The notes under the pieces were generated by a model. The model ran no database searches and had not been told where the DNA came from. It worked only from the letters and a program-made list of their open reading frames with translations. Below, piece by piece: positions 54,990 to 64,000 of a stretch of 64,000 bases of DNA (within the stretch, counting starts at the first letter, position 1; each line of letters starts with the position of its first letter). The position numbers and the translations under genes are program-made. Source of the stretch: Ascoidea asiatica (Eukaryota > Ascomycota > Saccharomycetes > Ascoideales > Ascoideaceae); the NCBI GenBank assembly GCA_001600695.1, contig BCKQ01000006.1:624327-688326 (forward strand), in the 5' to 3' direction.

Positions 54990-56825
54990 TCAAACTTCTA
55001 TAAGCTCAGACTTGCTTTTAAAAAACTTAAAGCATTTCGAGAATCTCCTTCCAATTTTTTTAGATTCTCTATGATGGCTTTCATTGATGAGTTCAGCTAC
55101 GTTGGAATATTGACCTTTATGTATCCCTTTCATATAATCATCTGTAAACATCATATTCAATTCCTGTTTCTTGGCCTTCTGAAGTAAGCTAGCTAGTTCA
55201 TCTTTCTTGCTCTTACTACTCTCTTCACTGCTTCTGCTTCCGGTATTATCTGCAGTATTGGTAGTTTCAGTAATCTCACTGATCTCACTTTCTTTACTTT
55301 TTTCATTCAGACTACTCTCATAGCTAAAACAGCTATCAGCGAAATCTATACTACTCACGCCAACTTTCACACTGGTATATACCTCTCCTTCATCGTAAAG
55401 ATAAACTTCATCAATAATATCTTTGAGAGACTTGTTATCCTCGACATCAATGCTAGCATCCATAGTAGTATTCCTTTTATCTTTCTTATTATTCTCAATA
55501 TCAGGAACCTGGCTTTTTACTTTTTCAATTTGGTCATCGATTACCTTTTCACTATCTCTAATTTGACTCCCCTTTGTATTGTTATTAGCACCGATGGTGG
55601 TTGTATTTATTTTCTCCTTGTCATTAACACTTTCGGTATTCTTAGTATCAACATTTTTAATTGTCTTCTTACTCAACAGTGGATTACGTAAATTCTCAAA
55701 CAGCTTCTTCAGTCTCAAAGGTTTCAGACTACCTCTAGTTTTTGTTTGTAGACCTTTATAATTATCATCTCCATGTTTCTCTCTTTCAGATTCTCTCAGA
55801 GCAACCTCTACTCTCATTTTAGACAGATTCTTGAATTTATTATGTTTTTGTGTTCCATTTCCTCTACCCAGATCCAACATATTTCTTTTGATTTCGGAAA
55901 TATCATTGTTTGTATGAATATATAAATCTCTATTGACTTTATCAAATGATGTATTTTTGTCTTTTCTGAATATTATATCTTCTTTGCTTTTAGATTTATT
56001 ATCTTTTTCATATAATCGAATTGATTTATATGCTTTACTACCTTTTGATCTCAGTATTGTTCTTCTTTCATTTGAAGGGTCAATGACATTTATTGCAATG
56101 GAAGGAGTGAAACTGAATCTCGATGAAACCATGTTACCCAAAGAAGAGCCACTTTCATTGTGAATATTACCAAAATTACCAACAGAATTACTAAGGTTTG
56201 ATTTATTATGAACATGAACTCCATTTTTTTTATCCTCAATTCCTCTAAGACTAGCGTTGATACTTTTGATACTTAAATTGGCACTACTCAAGTTCATACT
56301 CTGCTTTGGTAGACTAGAAACACTCATGTTGCAAACCACACTTTTAATCCTCCCTCCACTATTTGTGCTTTTAATACTATTGTTTCTGCTTATGCTTCTG
56401 ATACTTCTAATACTACTATTGAAGCTATCATTATTTAAGTTATCAGCATTATTACTATTATGATGATGATTGTTACTAGTACGACTTTTAGTTTTGTTAT
56501 TGAAACAAGATTCACTGATGGATAATAAAGAAGTTGATCTGTTTCTTTTATTCAGAATCTTATAATTTTCTTTTTCGTGATTTTGTATGTTGATTATACT
56601 TGGAGAAAAATCGGATATAAAGCTTATTGTTTCATCTGATTGTTCAATTTTGTTNATATGATTATTATGATTCTTGTCATTATTGGGGTTATTGCCATCA
56701 GTAGAGCTTTTGATGCTGTCGATAGTTAAAAAATTATCATCATTTGTGTTTACATTACTATATTTCTCAACTTCTAGAAGAAATGAAACATCATCTGGTG
56801 AGAGATGAAGAATGTCCTTGGCCAT
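54990..56825 (-). CDS. 611-residue protein of unknown function, repeat copy B
   Basis: This is the second copy of the gene at 29213-31048, in the opposite orientation, with the same stop and start positions and two residue differences (Glu and Leu here instead of Lys and Ile). It has the same ambiguous base in codon 57 (56655). It is the copy next to intact BDH1 (intergenic distance about 1.2 kb, divergence-free tandem orientation). Features are as described for copy A: a hydrophilic, Ser/Asn-rich protein with a basic tail and no recognised domain. Confidence 0.7.
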   Translation of the reverse strand: MAKDILHLSPDDVSFLLEVEKYSNVNTNDDNFLTIDSIKSSTDGNNPNNDKNHNNHXNKIEQSDETISFISDFSPSIINIQNHEKENYKILNKRNRSTSLLSISESCFNNKTKSRTSNNHHHNSNNADNLNNDSFNSSIRSIRSISRNNSIKSTNSGGRIKSVVCNMSVSSLPKQSMNLSSANLSIKSINASLRGIEDKKNGVHVHNKSNLSNSVGNFGNIHNESGSSLGNMVSSRFSFTPSIAINVIDPSNERRTILRSKGSKAYKSIRLYEKDNKSKSKEDIIFRKDKNTSFDKVNRDLYIHTNNDISEIKRNMLDLGRGNGTQKHNKFKNLSKMRVEVALRESEREKHGDDNYKGLQTKTRGSLKPLRLKKLFENLRNPLLSKKTIKNVDTKNTESVNDKEKINTTTIGANNNTKGSQIRDSEKVIDDQIEKVKSQVPDIENNKKDKRNTTMDASIDVEDNKSLKDIIDEVYLYDEGEVYTSVKVGVSSIDFADSCFSYESSLNEKSKESEISEITETTNTADNTGSRSSEESSKSKKDELASLLQKAKKQELNMMFTDDYMKGIHKGQYSNVAELINESHHRESKKIGRRFSKCFKFFKSKSELIEV

Positions 56826-57939
56826 GATTGATATTAGGTAATAATAATAATAGATGTAGTTATGTATATTATTTTGTTAATAGGTAATGTTATTACAAAA
56901 AATATTGAGGAAATATTGAAGTGAAATATTGAAGTGAAATATTTAAAATAGAGTGCCATTGACTTGCTTTTATATGAAAAACCACTATTTATATATAAAA
57001 GAGTGAAAGTAAAAATAAAAAAGAAGTGGAAGTTTGGTTAAAATGCAACTGGAGAATACTAATAATAGTTTTTCATTATGGAAATAATCATTGTATTTTA
57101 AGTAACTTGTTCTAGATAAAAGCCAAAGGTCTCTCCCTCGAACTTGTATTTCTAAATAATAAAGTTAGGACCCAGACCAGTCAAATAAGAAAGCTTGCTG
57201 GAATATGAGCAATAATCAATATAGGAATAAGGAATAAGGAATAAGAAATGAGGTACATTGATTGTCGAATAGCAATTAAATATATCGATACACTGATTCA
57301 GAACAATAGGTTGCTGGCAGTATATTTAAAATAGAAACCAGAGCTTCAAGCTTCATGCTTTCCAAACAAGGTTTCCTATCTTCAATCTTCAATCTTCAAT
57401 TTCTCTCATTCTTTTCTGGAATTATGCTTTATTCGACGCCATTCTTTTGGATCCCGAGACAAATAGACTAAGCACAGGCGTGTAGTCCCTAAGTACGGTA
57501 ATTGCAGTGTAGTTGCTATGTGCGTGTAAATGCCGATTTAATTTCGTATTATATTTCAGTCTATATTCATTTTCTATATTCATTTTATTCAGTTTCTATT
57601 TCTATTTCTATTGTTATTCGAATATCATTCTATTCGAGTATTGATTGATATTCATGTTTTTAATTTAGAAGTGAAGTGAAGTGAAGTGCAAAGTTGATAT
57701 ATTATTCCAAAAAATTGCCAAAGTTATTTTTAATCGTTTAATTCATATTCTTAGGGAGTAAAAATAGCTTAGATTATGAAAATTGACTCGAGAATCCATA
57801 GAATACGAATAATAAGATAATGAAGATTTGATTGAAATAAACATATGTAAAAAAGATGATAAAAAAGATAATAATTATAATGGGGATGATATATATGATA
57901 ATTGATAACATAAAGATAATTAATGAAATCTATAAGTAA

Positions 57940-57970
<31 letters not shown>

Positions 57971-58028
57971 AAATATAAAGTAAAAATGCAATTGCAAAAT
58001 AATACAGTCCAAGATTATATGATTCTTT
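56826..58028 (-). other. Promoter and leader region in the right repeat arm
   Basis: Counterpart of 28042-29212. It carries the (TTTA)n tract (57945-57970 as TAAA), the GC-richer stretch (57450-57535) and the probable TATA box of the 611-codon gene, plus two extra short insertions relative to the other arm. Confidence 0.5.
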
Positions 58029-59324
58029 CTATTCTTTTAATTCCTCTGATGTCTCTGATGTCTCTGATGTCTGTGATGTTTTTTGTTGTTGAATAGATTC
58101 TGTAGAATTAATAATTTCACCATTTTCATTTAAACTTAATGGAGATATTAAAATTTTAATATGTTTATCTTTATTTTCAATTAATTCTTTAAAACCACCT
58201 TGAATAGCATTTTCAATTTCAACTTTACCAGTAATTAATTTTTTAACATTTTCTAAATTCATTTTACCATTAGCCATACAATTTATAATACCTTCAAAAT
58301 CTTCAATTGTATAACACATTGAACCTGTTATTCTTTTTTCACCACTTGTCATATCCATTGGAAAAAAATCAATTGGTTTATTTGGCCATATAGCTAAATT
58401 AACTAAAGTACCTCTTGGTTTTAAAGCTTGTAAAGCAGTTTTAAAAGTTATTGGTAATCCTGAACAATCAAATACAAAATCAAAACCATTATTATTTGGA
58501 GATAATTTTTTTAATTCAATTATTGAAGATTCAAAAGAAGAATAATCCATTGGATTAAAAATTTTTGCACCTAAAGAACCAGCTTGTTCTCTTCTAATTT
58601 TTGCAGGTTCTGAACAAACTATAGTTGAAGCTTCAAAAGCATTTGCACTTAATACACAACCTAAACCAATAGCACCAGCACCAATAATTAAAGCAGAAGA
58701 ATTTTTTTTAAAATCATTAACTCTAAAAGCATGATAAGATACAGATAAAGGTTGAACTAAAGCAGCACAATCTAAAGGTACAAAAGATGGAACTTTAACA
58801 ATATGATGAGCAGCAACAACAATATATTCAGCTAAAGCACCATTATGAACACCTAAACCAAATAAACCATTATCTTTACAAATATTAGTTAAACCTAATT
58901 TACAAGCTTGACAATCATTATCATCAGAATTTAATTTTTTTGAAATTAAAGAACTTGAACTATTTGGCCATCTTTTTTTATCTTTACAATAATTAGTTGG
59001 TTCACAAACTACAAAATCACCAATATTTAAATCATTTCTTAAATTTTTAACATTTTTACCAATTTTTAAAATTTCACCAGATAATTCATGACCCATAGTT
59101 TGTGGTAATTTCATACCAGAAATTGGATGACCATTTATACCACATTTACTAAAAAAAACAGGACCTTTAATAAATTCTAATAAATCAGTACCACAAATTC
59201 CACACCAATGAACTTTAATTAAAACTTCTTCATCATTTGTAATTTTTGGTAATGGAATTTCTTTTGAAAATCTTAAATCATCTTTACCATAATATAATAA
59301 ACCTTTCATAGAATTTGTTGACAT
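58029..59324 (-). CDS. BDH1: (R,R)-butanediol dehydrogenase-like zinc alcohol dehydrogenase
   Basis: Medium-chain zinc dehydrogenase of 431 residues, of the type that interconverts acetoin and 2,3-butanediol with NAD(H). The catalytic zinc site has Cys44 in GICGTDL and the His-Glu pair in 'TMGHELSGE'. The structural-zinc lobe has the Cys-rich segment around 'CEPTNYC' and 'DCQACKLGLTNIC'. The Rossmann motif is 'IIGAGAIGLG' (about 218-227). It resembles S. cerevisiae Bdh1/Bdh2 (382 and 417 aa) and has an extended C-terminal Gln/Ser/Thr/Glu tail. The 3' half lies in the inverted repeat; a truncated copy is at 27586-28038. Confidence 0.85.
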   Translation of the reverse strand: MSTNSMKGLLYYGKDDLRFSKEIPLPKITNDEEVLIKVHWCGICGTDLLEFIKGPVFFSKCGINGHPISGMKLPQTMGHELSGEILKIGKNVKNLRNDLNIGDFVVCEPTNYCKDKKRWPNSSSSLISKKLNSDDNDCQACKLGLTNICKDNGLFGLGVHNGALAEYIVVAAHHIVKVPSFVPLDCAALVQPLSVSYHAFRVNDFKKNSSALIIGAGAIGLGCVLSANAFEASTIVCSEPAKIRREQAGSLGAKIFNPMDYSSFESSIIELKKLSPNNNGFDFVFDCSGLPITFKTALQALKPRGTLVNLAIWPNKPIDFFPMDMTSGEKRITGSMCYTIEDFEGIINCMANGKMNLENVKKLITGKVEIENAIQGGFKELIENKDKHIKILISPLSLNENGEIINSTESIQQQKTSQTSETSETSEELKE

Positions 59325-60000
59325 TTTTATAAATAATTTTAGTTGTAATTGTAATTTTATTTGTTAATATTTGTTAATATTTGTTAATATTTGTTAATAT
59401 TTTATATTGTTAATAATAATAATAATAATAATAATAGATATATATATATAGATAGATAGATAGATATAATAAGAATAAAGAAAAGAAATAAAAAAAAGAA
59501 GAAATTGAAACTATTTATATTAATTTATAATTTATAAATTATAAAAGATCTAATAGTTGATAATTGATAATTGATAATTATAAATTATTGATTATGAATA
59601 TAAAATTGTACACCTAAATTAGGTGTAAAAGATTAAAGTTTATTAATATATTTAATAATATATTTGATATAAAGGTTAATTTAATTTAAATTATTGTGCC
59701 ATGATTATCATTTAAAGTCATAAAATATAATAATTTTTTTAAAAAGATAAATGAATTTTGGGCGTAATGAAAATTATTTAGTCAATATTTTATTTTTAAT
59801 CTAGTTTTATTCTCTAAAGAAATTTAAAATTGAGAAAACAGTGATAAAGAATGATTGATAAAGAGCAATAAAGGTGTCAAGTGTTAAGTTAACTATTGGG
59901 TGATGGCCACTGGGACCTTAACTAATGGGAGTAAAGCAGAGTAGAGCAGAGCAGAACAAATGATAATAAATGATTATAATAAGAAGGAAAGTAGTGTAGG
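59325..60000. other. Intergenic region upstream of BDH1
   Basis: AT-rich promoter region with (AAT)n (59411-59436) and (TAGA)n (59450-59467) microsatellites and TTAATATTTG repeats next to the start codon. An inverted copy ACACCTAAATTAGGTGT (59610-59626) forms a short palindrome. No gene is seen. Confidence 0.5.
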
Positions 60001-60447
60001 ACATGTTATACACCTCTTTAAACAGTACTTCGGTGTCTTTTGGAGAAAGTGGTCTCCTTGCGCAACAGCCACCGCTGGCCGTCAGCTGATCGCAAGGTGG
60101 CGCTGGGACCCCTGGCCGGCGGCTGCGGCTGGCTGTCCGGAGCGCAGCAGGGAGATCCTGTTCAAGCAGGGTGTGATCTATTCCCTTAGCCACACTCAGA
60201 CACCCCCAGCAGGTGGAACATTTGAAACAGGTGAGGTAAGAACTAGCCACATCGGCTCTTGGAAGTGGTGATTTTGACACCGGGCCGAGACACATTCTGT
60301 ACACCTGCACACTTTTGGGGTGCAGAGAGGGCCCCTGCTGTCCCGACACGGAGGACTGCCTGCTTGTTTTGTTTCCTTGTCAGGCCACCTCGCAGCAAGT
60401 CCGAGAAGGAAAAGCTCCGACAGCAATCTTCTTCTTTCTTTAACATG
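60001..60447. ncRNA. GC-rich structured segment, probable non-coding RNA
   Basis: About 450 bases of markedly GC-rich sequence in AT-rich surroundings are closed by an 8-bp inverted repeat (ACATGTTA at 60001, TAACATGT at 60440). Inside are several perfect or near-perfect hairpins: CTTGCG/CGCAAG (60057-60096), GGGTGT/ACACCC (about 60169-60205), TCGGC/GCCGA with inner GGTG/CACC (about 60252-60288), CTGCAC/GTGCAG (about 60305-60325) and GTC-GAG/CTC-GAC (about 60398-60421). Open frames on both strands overlap and look accidental. On the minus strand, ACACCGAAGTACTG (60024-60037) is near-identical to the CR-V segment of yeast RNase P RNA as I remember it. RNase P, RNase MRP and SRP RNA are candidates; I could not confirm any, so strand is left open. 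Confidence 0.45.
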
Positions 60448-60894
60448 TTACCATTTGAAAATCTTCGGATTAATTATTGATATTTAATATCTGGTAGTGA
60501 TGTGACTAAGTGGTTAATGTTTAAATACTCTTGAACGGTTTCATAATCCAGGGACTTTACAAATATATGTTTAATAAAAGAGGGGCCTTTATTAACACTT
60601 TATTCATAGACACTTTACAGTATAAATCATCACTCATTTTAATTTATAATTTATAATTTATAATTTATAATTTATTATGGGCCCTTTAAAATTTATTATG
60701 GGCCCTTTAAAATTCATTACAATTAATTCAAATGACCTAAATTATAAAATATGAACAGGCTCCTGATTGTCTACTTATCTTACATGTATATATTATTATC
60801 TCATACTATTCATTAAATCTTATCATATGTAATATAATATAATATTAACTAGGGAGGCGGATATCGGTTATAACCATCGGAATTATATACCATA
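60448..60894. other. Intergenic region with a 21-bp tandem repeat
   Basis: AT-rich sequence between the structured segment and the CCS1 stop. It has an ATTTATA repeat (60640-60670), a 21-bp duplication (60671-60712) and a GGTTATAACC palindrome (about 60866-60875). No gene is seen. Confidence 0.5.
60671..60712 (+). repeat. Two-copy 21-bp tandem repeat containing GGGCCC
   Basis: Two identical 21-bp units (60671-60691 and 60692-60712) each contain the palindrome GGGCCC followed by TTTAAAA. They lie downstream of CCS1. Confidence 0.85.
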
Positions 60895-61707
60895 TTAAAT
60901 TTTAACACCATGATTTATTGCTTCTTTTCTTTCTTCCCAAACTGTTTTTCCAGTACAACTACAAACTGTTTTTTCATTTTGCCAAATTCCTGCACTTCTT
61001 GCAATAACTCCAATTAAACAATTTTCTTCTTTTTCTTCTTTTTCTTCTTCCTCTTCTTCATTATCACTTAAAACTATACTTCTACCAATTAATTCAAAAA
61101 TTTTTAAATTTTTAATTTTAAAAAATCTTTGAATATCAATAAAATCTTTTTCAATATAAATTTTTGATAATTTTTTAAATAATTTTCCAGTATTTTTAAT
61201 ACCATTTGAAATATCTCCATTATTTTTGATATTTAAATAATATTCTCCTTTTTTTAAATTATTTAAACTTAAATCAATTAATAATGATCCATTACCATTT
61301 TCTCCAATTGTAACAATTCTAATTAATCCTTTAATAATAGTTGGCTTAAATACTTTATTATTATTATTATTATTATTAATAGTTTCTAGAATACAAACTG
61401 CTGAACTTTCTGAATTTCCAGAACCTCTTAAAATTGCATCTTTACCAATTTTTTGCATACTTTTAATTAATTCTGTTGGTAAAATTTTTCCATAAATTAA
61501 AATTATTTCTTTTTTAAAATTAATTTCAAATTTCTTAATTTTTTTAATTTTCTTAAATTTATTTAATTCTTCTTCAACTATTCTTATACATTCTTTACAA
61601 TGTAATGGTACTGCATAAATTGCTTTAAAATTTTCATTTTCATCTTCATTATCATTATCATTATCATTATCCAAGATAACATTCTCATTAACATTAATTA
61701 AAGACAT
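60895..61707 (-). CDS. CCS1: Copper chaperone for superoxide dismutase
   Basis: Ccs1 loads copper into Sod1 and forms its disulfide bond. The 270 residues show the three-domain plan. The N-terminal heavy-metal domain (about 27-90) has Cys37 and Cys40 in PLHCKEC, a variant of the usual MHCxxC because Met is Leu. The SOD-like central domain spans about 95-225, with Asn and Glu runs. The C-terminal CxC (Cys249, Cys251 in VCSCTGKTVWEER) is intact. Length is close to S. cerevisiae Ccs1 (249). The start is at 61707. Confidence 0.9.
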   Translation of the reverse strand: MSLINVNENVILDNDNDNDNEDENENFKAIYAVPLHCKECIRIVEEELNKFKKIKKIKKFEINFKKEIILIYGKILPTELIKSMQKIGKDAILRGSGNSESSAVCILETINNNNNNNKVFKPTIIKGLIRIVTIGENGNGSLLIDLSLNNLKKGEYYLNIKNNGDISNGIKNTGKLFKKLSKIYIEKDFIDIQRFFKIKNLKIFELIGRSIVLSDNEEEEEEKEEKEENCLIGVIARSAGIWQNEKTVCSCTGKTVWEERKEAINHGVKI

Positions 61708-62141
61708 TTTCTTAATTATATAATTATATGATTATTATATATTCTCACACTAATTACTTTATTTCATTCAATTCTCATTTAATTAATTAACTATTAAATT
61801 AATCAATTCCTTTTAATATTTATTTTAATATTTATTTTAATATTTATTTTGCTTACAAATTAAATTTATATTCAAATCCGTCGATTTCAGATTCCGATGT
61901 TAAAAAAATCCAGTTCCGCTACAAGGATTATACAAAACATTAAGGAACTCTAATCCGTGCTTATCCGCTGCAATCCGTCCAACATCCTGATATTTTCCGT
62001 GTTTTTTTTTTTATTCAAACTTTTTAAAATTGAAATAAAACAACAATAAACAAATAAACAAATAATAAACAATAATAATAAAAGAAGTATTCAATAAAAA
62101 CAATTAATAAACTATTTCAAATAATAATCACTTTAATAACA
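61708..62141. other. Divergent promoter of CCS1 and ARP9
   Basis: 434 bases separate the two start codons. The sequence has TTTTAATATTTA repeats (about 61810-61850) and a G+C-richer core with two copies of AATCCG(T)-like words (61875-61985). A run of T and an A-rich leader precede the ARP9 ATG. No gene is seen. Confidence 0.45.
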
Positions 62142-63863
62142 ATGGTGGCATCTCAAGTATTTAAAGAAGAAAATTATTTAACTATTGTTCTTGGTTCTAA
62201 AAATACTTTAATTCAATATGGTTTATATGATCCATATACTCCTGCAAAATTCTCAATTCCAACAATTTTATATAAAAATTTAATTTCAAAAAAATTTTAT
62301 TTAAATAACAAAGGTAATTCAAATAATTTTAAAGAATTTAAATTTATTCAAAATGGTATAATTAAAGATTTTAATCTTCTTTGTATTTTTTTAAAATTAT
62401 TATATTATTCAATTTTAAAAAAATATAAAATTTCTTATAAAAATTATATAATTGATACAAATTATTCATCTATTAATAATAATAATAATAATAATATAAC
62501 TTTAAATTCAAATTCAATTATAAATTCAAATTCAAATTTAAGTTTAAATTCAACTTCTTTTTCAATTATTAATAATAATAATAATGATATAAGTATACCA
62601 TTATTATTAATAACTTCTTCAATTGAAGATTTTAAAAATAAATTTAAATTATCAAAATTAACTGATTTTATTTTTAAAAATTTAAAATATGTTAATTTAT
62701 TTCTTTTATTATCAAATTCTGCTTCTTTAATTTATTCATATTCAAATAATTTATCTTCTTCTTTAATTGTTGATATTGGTTTTGAAAAATTATCAATAAC
62801 TCCAATTATTGATTATCAAATTTTAAAATTTAATTCAATAAATTTAAATATTGGTTCAAATTTAATTAATTTAAATCTTAAAAAAATTTTAAATAATTTA
62901 AATGATAATCAAATTGAAGATTTAAAAATTTCAAATATTTATGAAATTTTATCAATTAATGATCAAGAAATTTATGATAAAATTAAAAATTCAAATTTTG
63001 AAAATGAAAATGAAATACTTAAAAATCATGAAGATTTTGATGATGATCAAATGGATGTTGTTAAAATTATTACAAGTGGTAAAGCAAAAGAAATTTTAAA
63101 TGAAAGAGAAAAAAAAAAAAAATATGGTAAACATTTAAATAAAGATAAAGAAAAAGAAAAAGAAATTAAAAAAAATTCAAATCTTTTTTTTAATACTTTT
63201 ATTGATTCAAATGGTAATGAAATTAAAACTGGTCCTGAAAGATTTAAAGGTTCAAAAGATTTAATAATTATTATTGGAAATTATATTTATAATATTATTA
63301 ATAAAATTCCATATAATTCTTCAATAAAACAAGAATTATGGAATAATATTATTTTAAATGGTAAAATATTTCAAATTAAAGGTTTTAAAGAAAATTTATT
63401 ACATTATTTAAATGATAATTTTATTTTAAAACCAAAAGAAAATAATGTTGGTAATGGAGATAATTCAATTACTTTTAAATCTTTAAATTTAATATCTCAT
63501 AATATGAATGATGATTCAATAAATTCTAAATTTAATATAAATCAAGCACCAACTTCAATTAAATTTTTAAAAAATTTTGATTATTTTCAAGAATGGAAAA
63601 CAAATTTTCAAAGTTCAAATGATTTTATATTATTAGGTGGACAAATTTTTTTAAAATTAATGGTTTCTGATAATAATAATTTAACACCATATTCACCAAG
63701 TAATTATCATGATTTTTCAAAAAATTCCAATTATAATAATAAAAAAATTAATCTTGAAGAAGAACTTAATGAAGATACTTTCAATAATGGAAATGGTGCT
63801 GATTATTTAATGATAACAAGACAAGATTATGATAAATATGGTCCTGGTATATTAAATTATTAA
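62142..63863 (+). CDS. ARP9: Actin-related protein Arp9 of SWI/SNF and RSC
   Basis: Arp9 pairs with Arp7 on the HSA helix of Swi2/Sth1 in chromatin-remodelling complexes. The 573-residue sequence follows S. cerevisiae Arp9 (467 aa) along its length: N-terminal 'TIVLGSKNTLIQYGLYDP', the core 'SLIVDIGFEKLSITPIIDYQ', 'KIITSGKAKEILNEREKKK' (Arp9 IITSG.DTREVLEERE), 'FKGSKDLI', 'NNIILNGKIFQIKGFKENLL' and the end 'ITRQDYDKYGPGIL'. Asn runs (about 107-120) lengthen it. The usual actin nucleotide-binding residues are only partly kept, as is normal for Arp9. Confidence 0.92.
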   Translation: MVASQVFKEENYLTIVLGSKNTLIQYGLYDPYTPAKFSIPTILYKNLISKKFYLNNKGNSNNFKEFKFIQNGIIKDFNLLCIFLKLLYYSILKKYKISYKNYIIDTNYSSINNNNNNNITLNSNSIINSNSNLSLNSTSFSIINNNNNDISIPLLLITSSIEDFKNKFKLSKLTDFIFKNLKYVNLFLLLSNSASLIYSYSNNLSSSLIVDIGFEKLSITPIIDYQILKFNSINLNIGSNLINLNLKKILNNLNDNQIEDLKISNIYEILSINDQEIYDKIKNSNFENENEILKNHEDFDDDQMDVVKIITSGKAKEILNEREKKKKYGKHLNKDKEKEKEIKKNSNLFFNTFIDSNGNEIKTGPERFKGSKDLIIIIGNYIYNIINKIPYNSSIKQELWNNIILNGKIFQIKGFKENLLHYLNDNFILKPKENNVGNGDNSITFKSLNLISHNMNDDSINSKFNINQAPTSIKFLKNFDYFQEWKTNFQSSNDFILLGGQIFLKLMVSDNNNLTPYSPSNYHDFSKNSNYNNKKINLEEELNEDTFNNGNGADYLMITRQDYDKYGPGILNY

Positions 63864-64000
63864 TTATTATTTAATCTCTGTAAATTATTATGTTATATAT
63901 TATAAACTGAAGTAAGAAAAAATGAAAAATACAAAAACATTTCATAGCAATATCTATTTGTATTAATCTGTGAATTATTTCAGAAGTTATCAAAAGTCAA

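Larger units (their letters stand above)
54880..58482 (-). repeat. Right arm of the 3.6-kb inverted repeat
   Basis: The arm runs from about 54880 to 58482 and is nearly identical in reverse orientation to 27585-31149. It includes the 3' half of BDH1, the intergenic region and the 611-codon gene. Indels relative to the left arm are about 10 nt near 54925, 13 nt near 56930 and 16 nt near 57045, all longer here. BDH1 continues intact past the arm's outer edge, so this locus is the likely donor. Confidence 0.95.

Noticed and set aside
60136-60152. A GGAG loop followed by CAGCAGG, resembling the SRP RNA helix 8
   Set aside because: The base pairing around it forms a plain GCTG/CAGC hairpin rather than the conserved symmetric loop, and the fungal SRP 5' sequence TGTAATGGC is absent nearby.
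59918-60349. A 143-codon open frame on the minus strand of the GC-rich island, with several overlapping frames on both strands
   Set aside because: High G+C lowers stop-codon frequency, the frames overlap on both strands, and the amino-acid composition is unlike any gene in the window. A structured RNA explains the segment better.
1-64000. tRNA genes
   Set aside because: I looked for paired A- and B-box patterns with cloverleaf potential and found none I could support.
1-64000. CUG reassignment (Leu to Ser or Ala)
   Set aside because: CTG codons are too rare in the conserved proteins here (TFIIB, Icp55, Arp9) to decide. The CTG-richer 611-codon gene has no known homologue for comparison.

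Overview
The window is nuclear DNA from a budding yeast (Saccharomycotina). It is very AT-rich and holds about 22 protein genes, mostly intronless, with long Asn, Gln and Ser runs encoded by simple triplet repeats. The gene set is typically hemiascomycete: the steryl-ester lipase Tgl1, Pbn1, Kar9, Aim23, Srf1, TFIIB (Sua7), Icp55, Bdh1, Ccs1 and the SWI/SNF-RSC subunit Arp9. Two short introns have a TACTAAC-type branch point only 10 to 15 nt before the 3' splice site. I cannot fix the clade, nor whether CUG is read as Leu or Ser.

Layout. 0-10 kb: TGL1 (-), an intron-containing U3 snoRNA gene (+), a CorA-like membrane protein with a lost GMN signature (-), a broken gene of about 1000 codons (+), and an FMN-binding split-barrel protein (-). 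10-27 kb: PBN1 (+), KAR9 (-), a tiny spliced COI1-like gene (-), two tandem GPI-anchored wall-protein genes (+), and two mitochondrial genes (a PPR-like protein and AIM23, both -). 27.6-31.1 kb: the left arm of a long inverted repeat, holding a 5'-truncated BDH1 copy and a 611-codon gene of unknown function. 32-54 kb, between the arms: an old-yellow-enzyme relative without its catalytic residues (-), an Asn-rich protein (+), SRF1 (-), SUA7 (-), a three-RRM NGR1-like protein (-), a 3.8-kb intergenic region, a low-complexity protein (+), ICP55 (+) and a CSN1-like PCI protein (-). 54.9-58.5 kb: the right arm, with the second 611-codon gene running into full-length BDH1. 60-64 kb: a 0.45-kb GC-rich, hairpin-rich segment that looks like a structured RNA, then CCS1 (-) and ARP9 (+).

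Most remarkable are the 3.6-kb inverted repeat, nearly identical in its core but clearly diverged beyond one edge; the intron-bearing U3 gene; the spliced 70-codon COI1-like gene; the unassigned GC-rich structured segment at 60.0-60.45 kb; and several homologues whose signature residues are gone (CorA-like, OYE-like). There is no operon logic. Neighbours are functionally mixed, although four products (COI1-like, PPR-like, AIM23, ICP55) act in mitochondria and two of them share an upstream ATCACGTG site.
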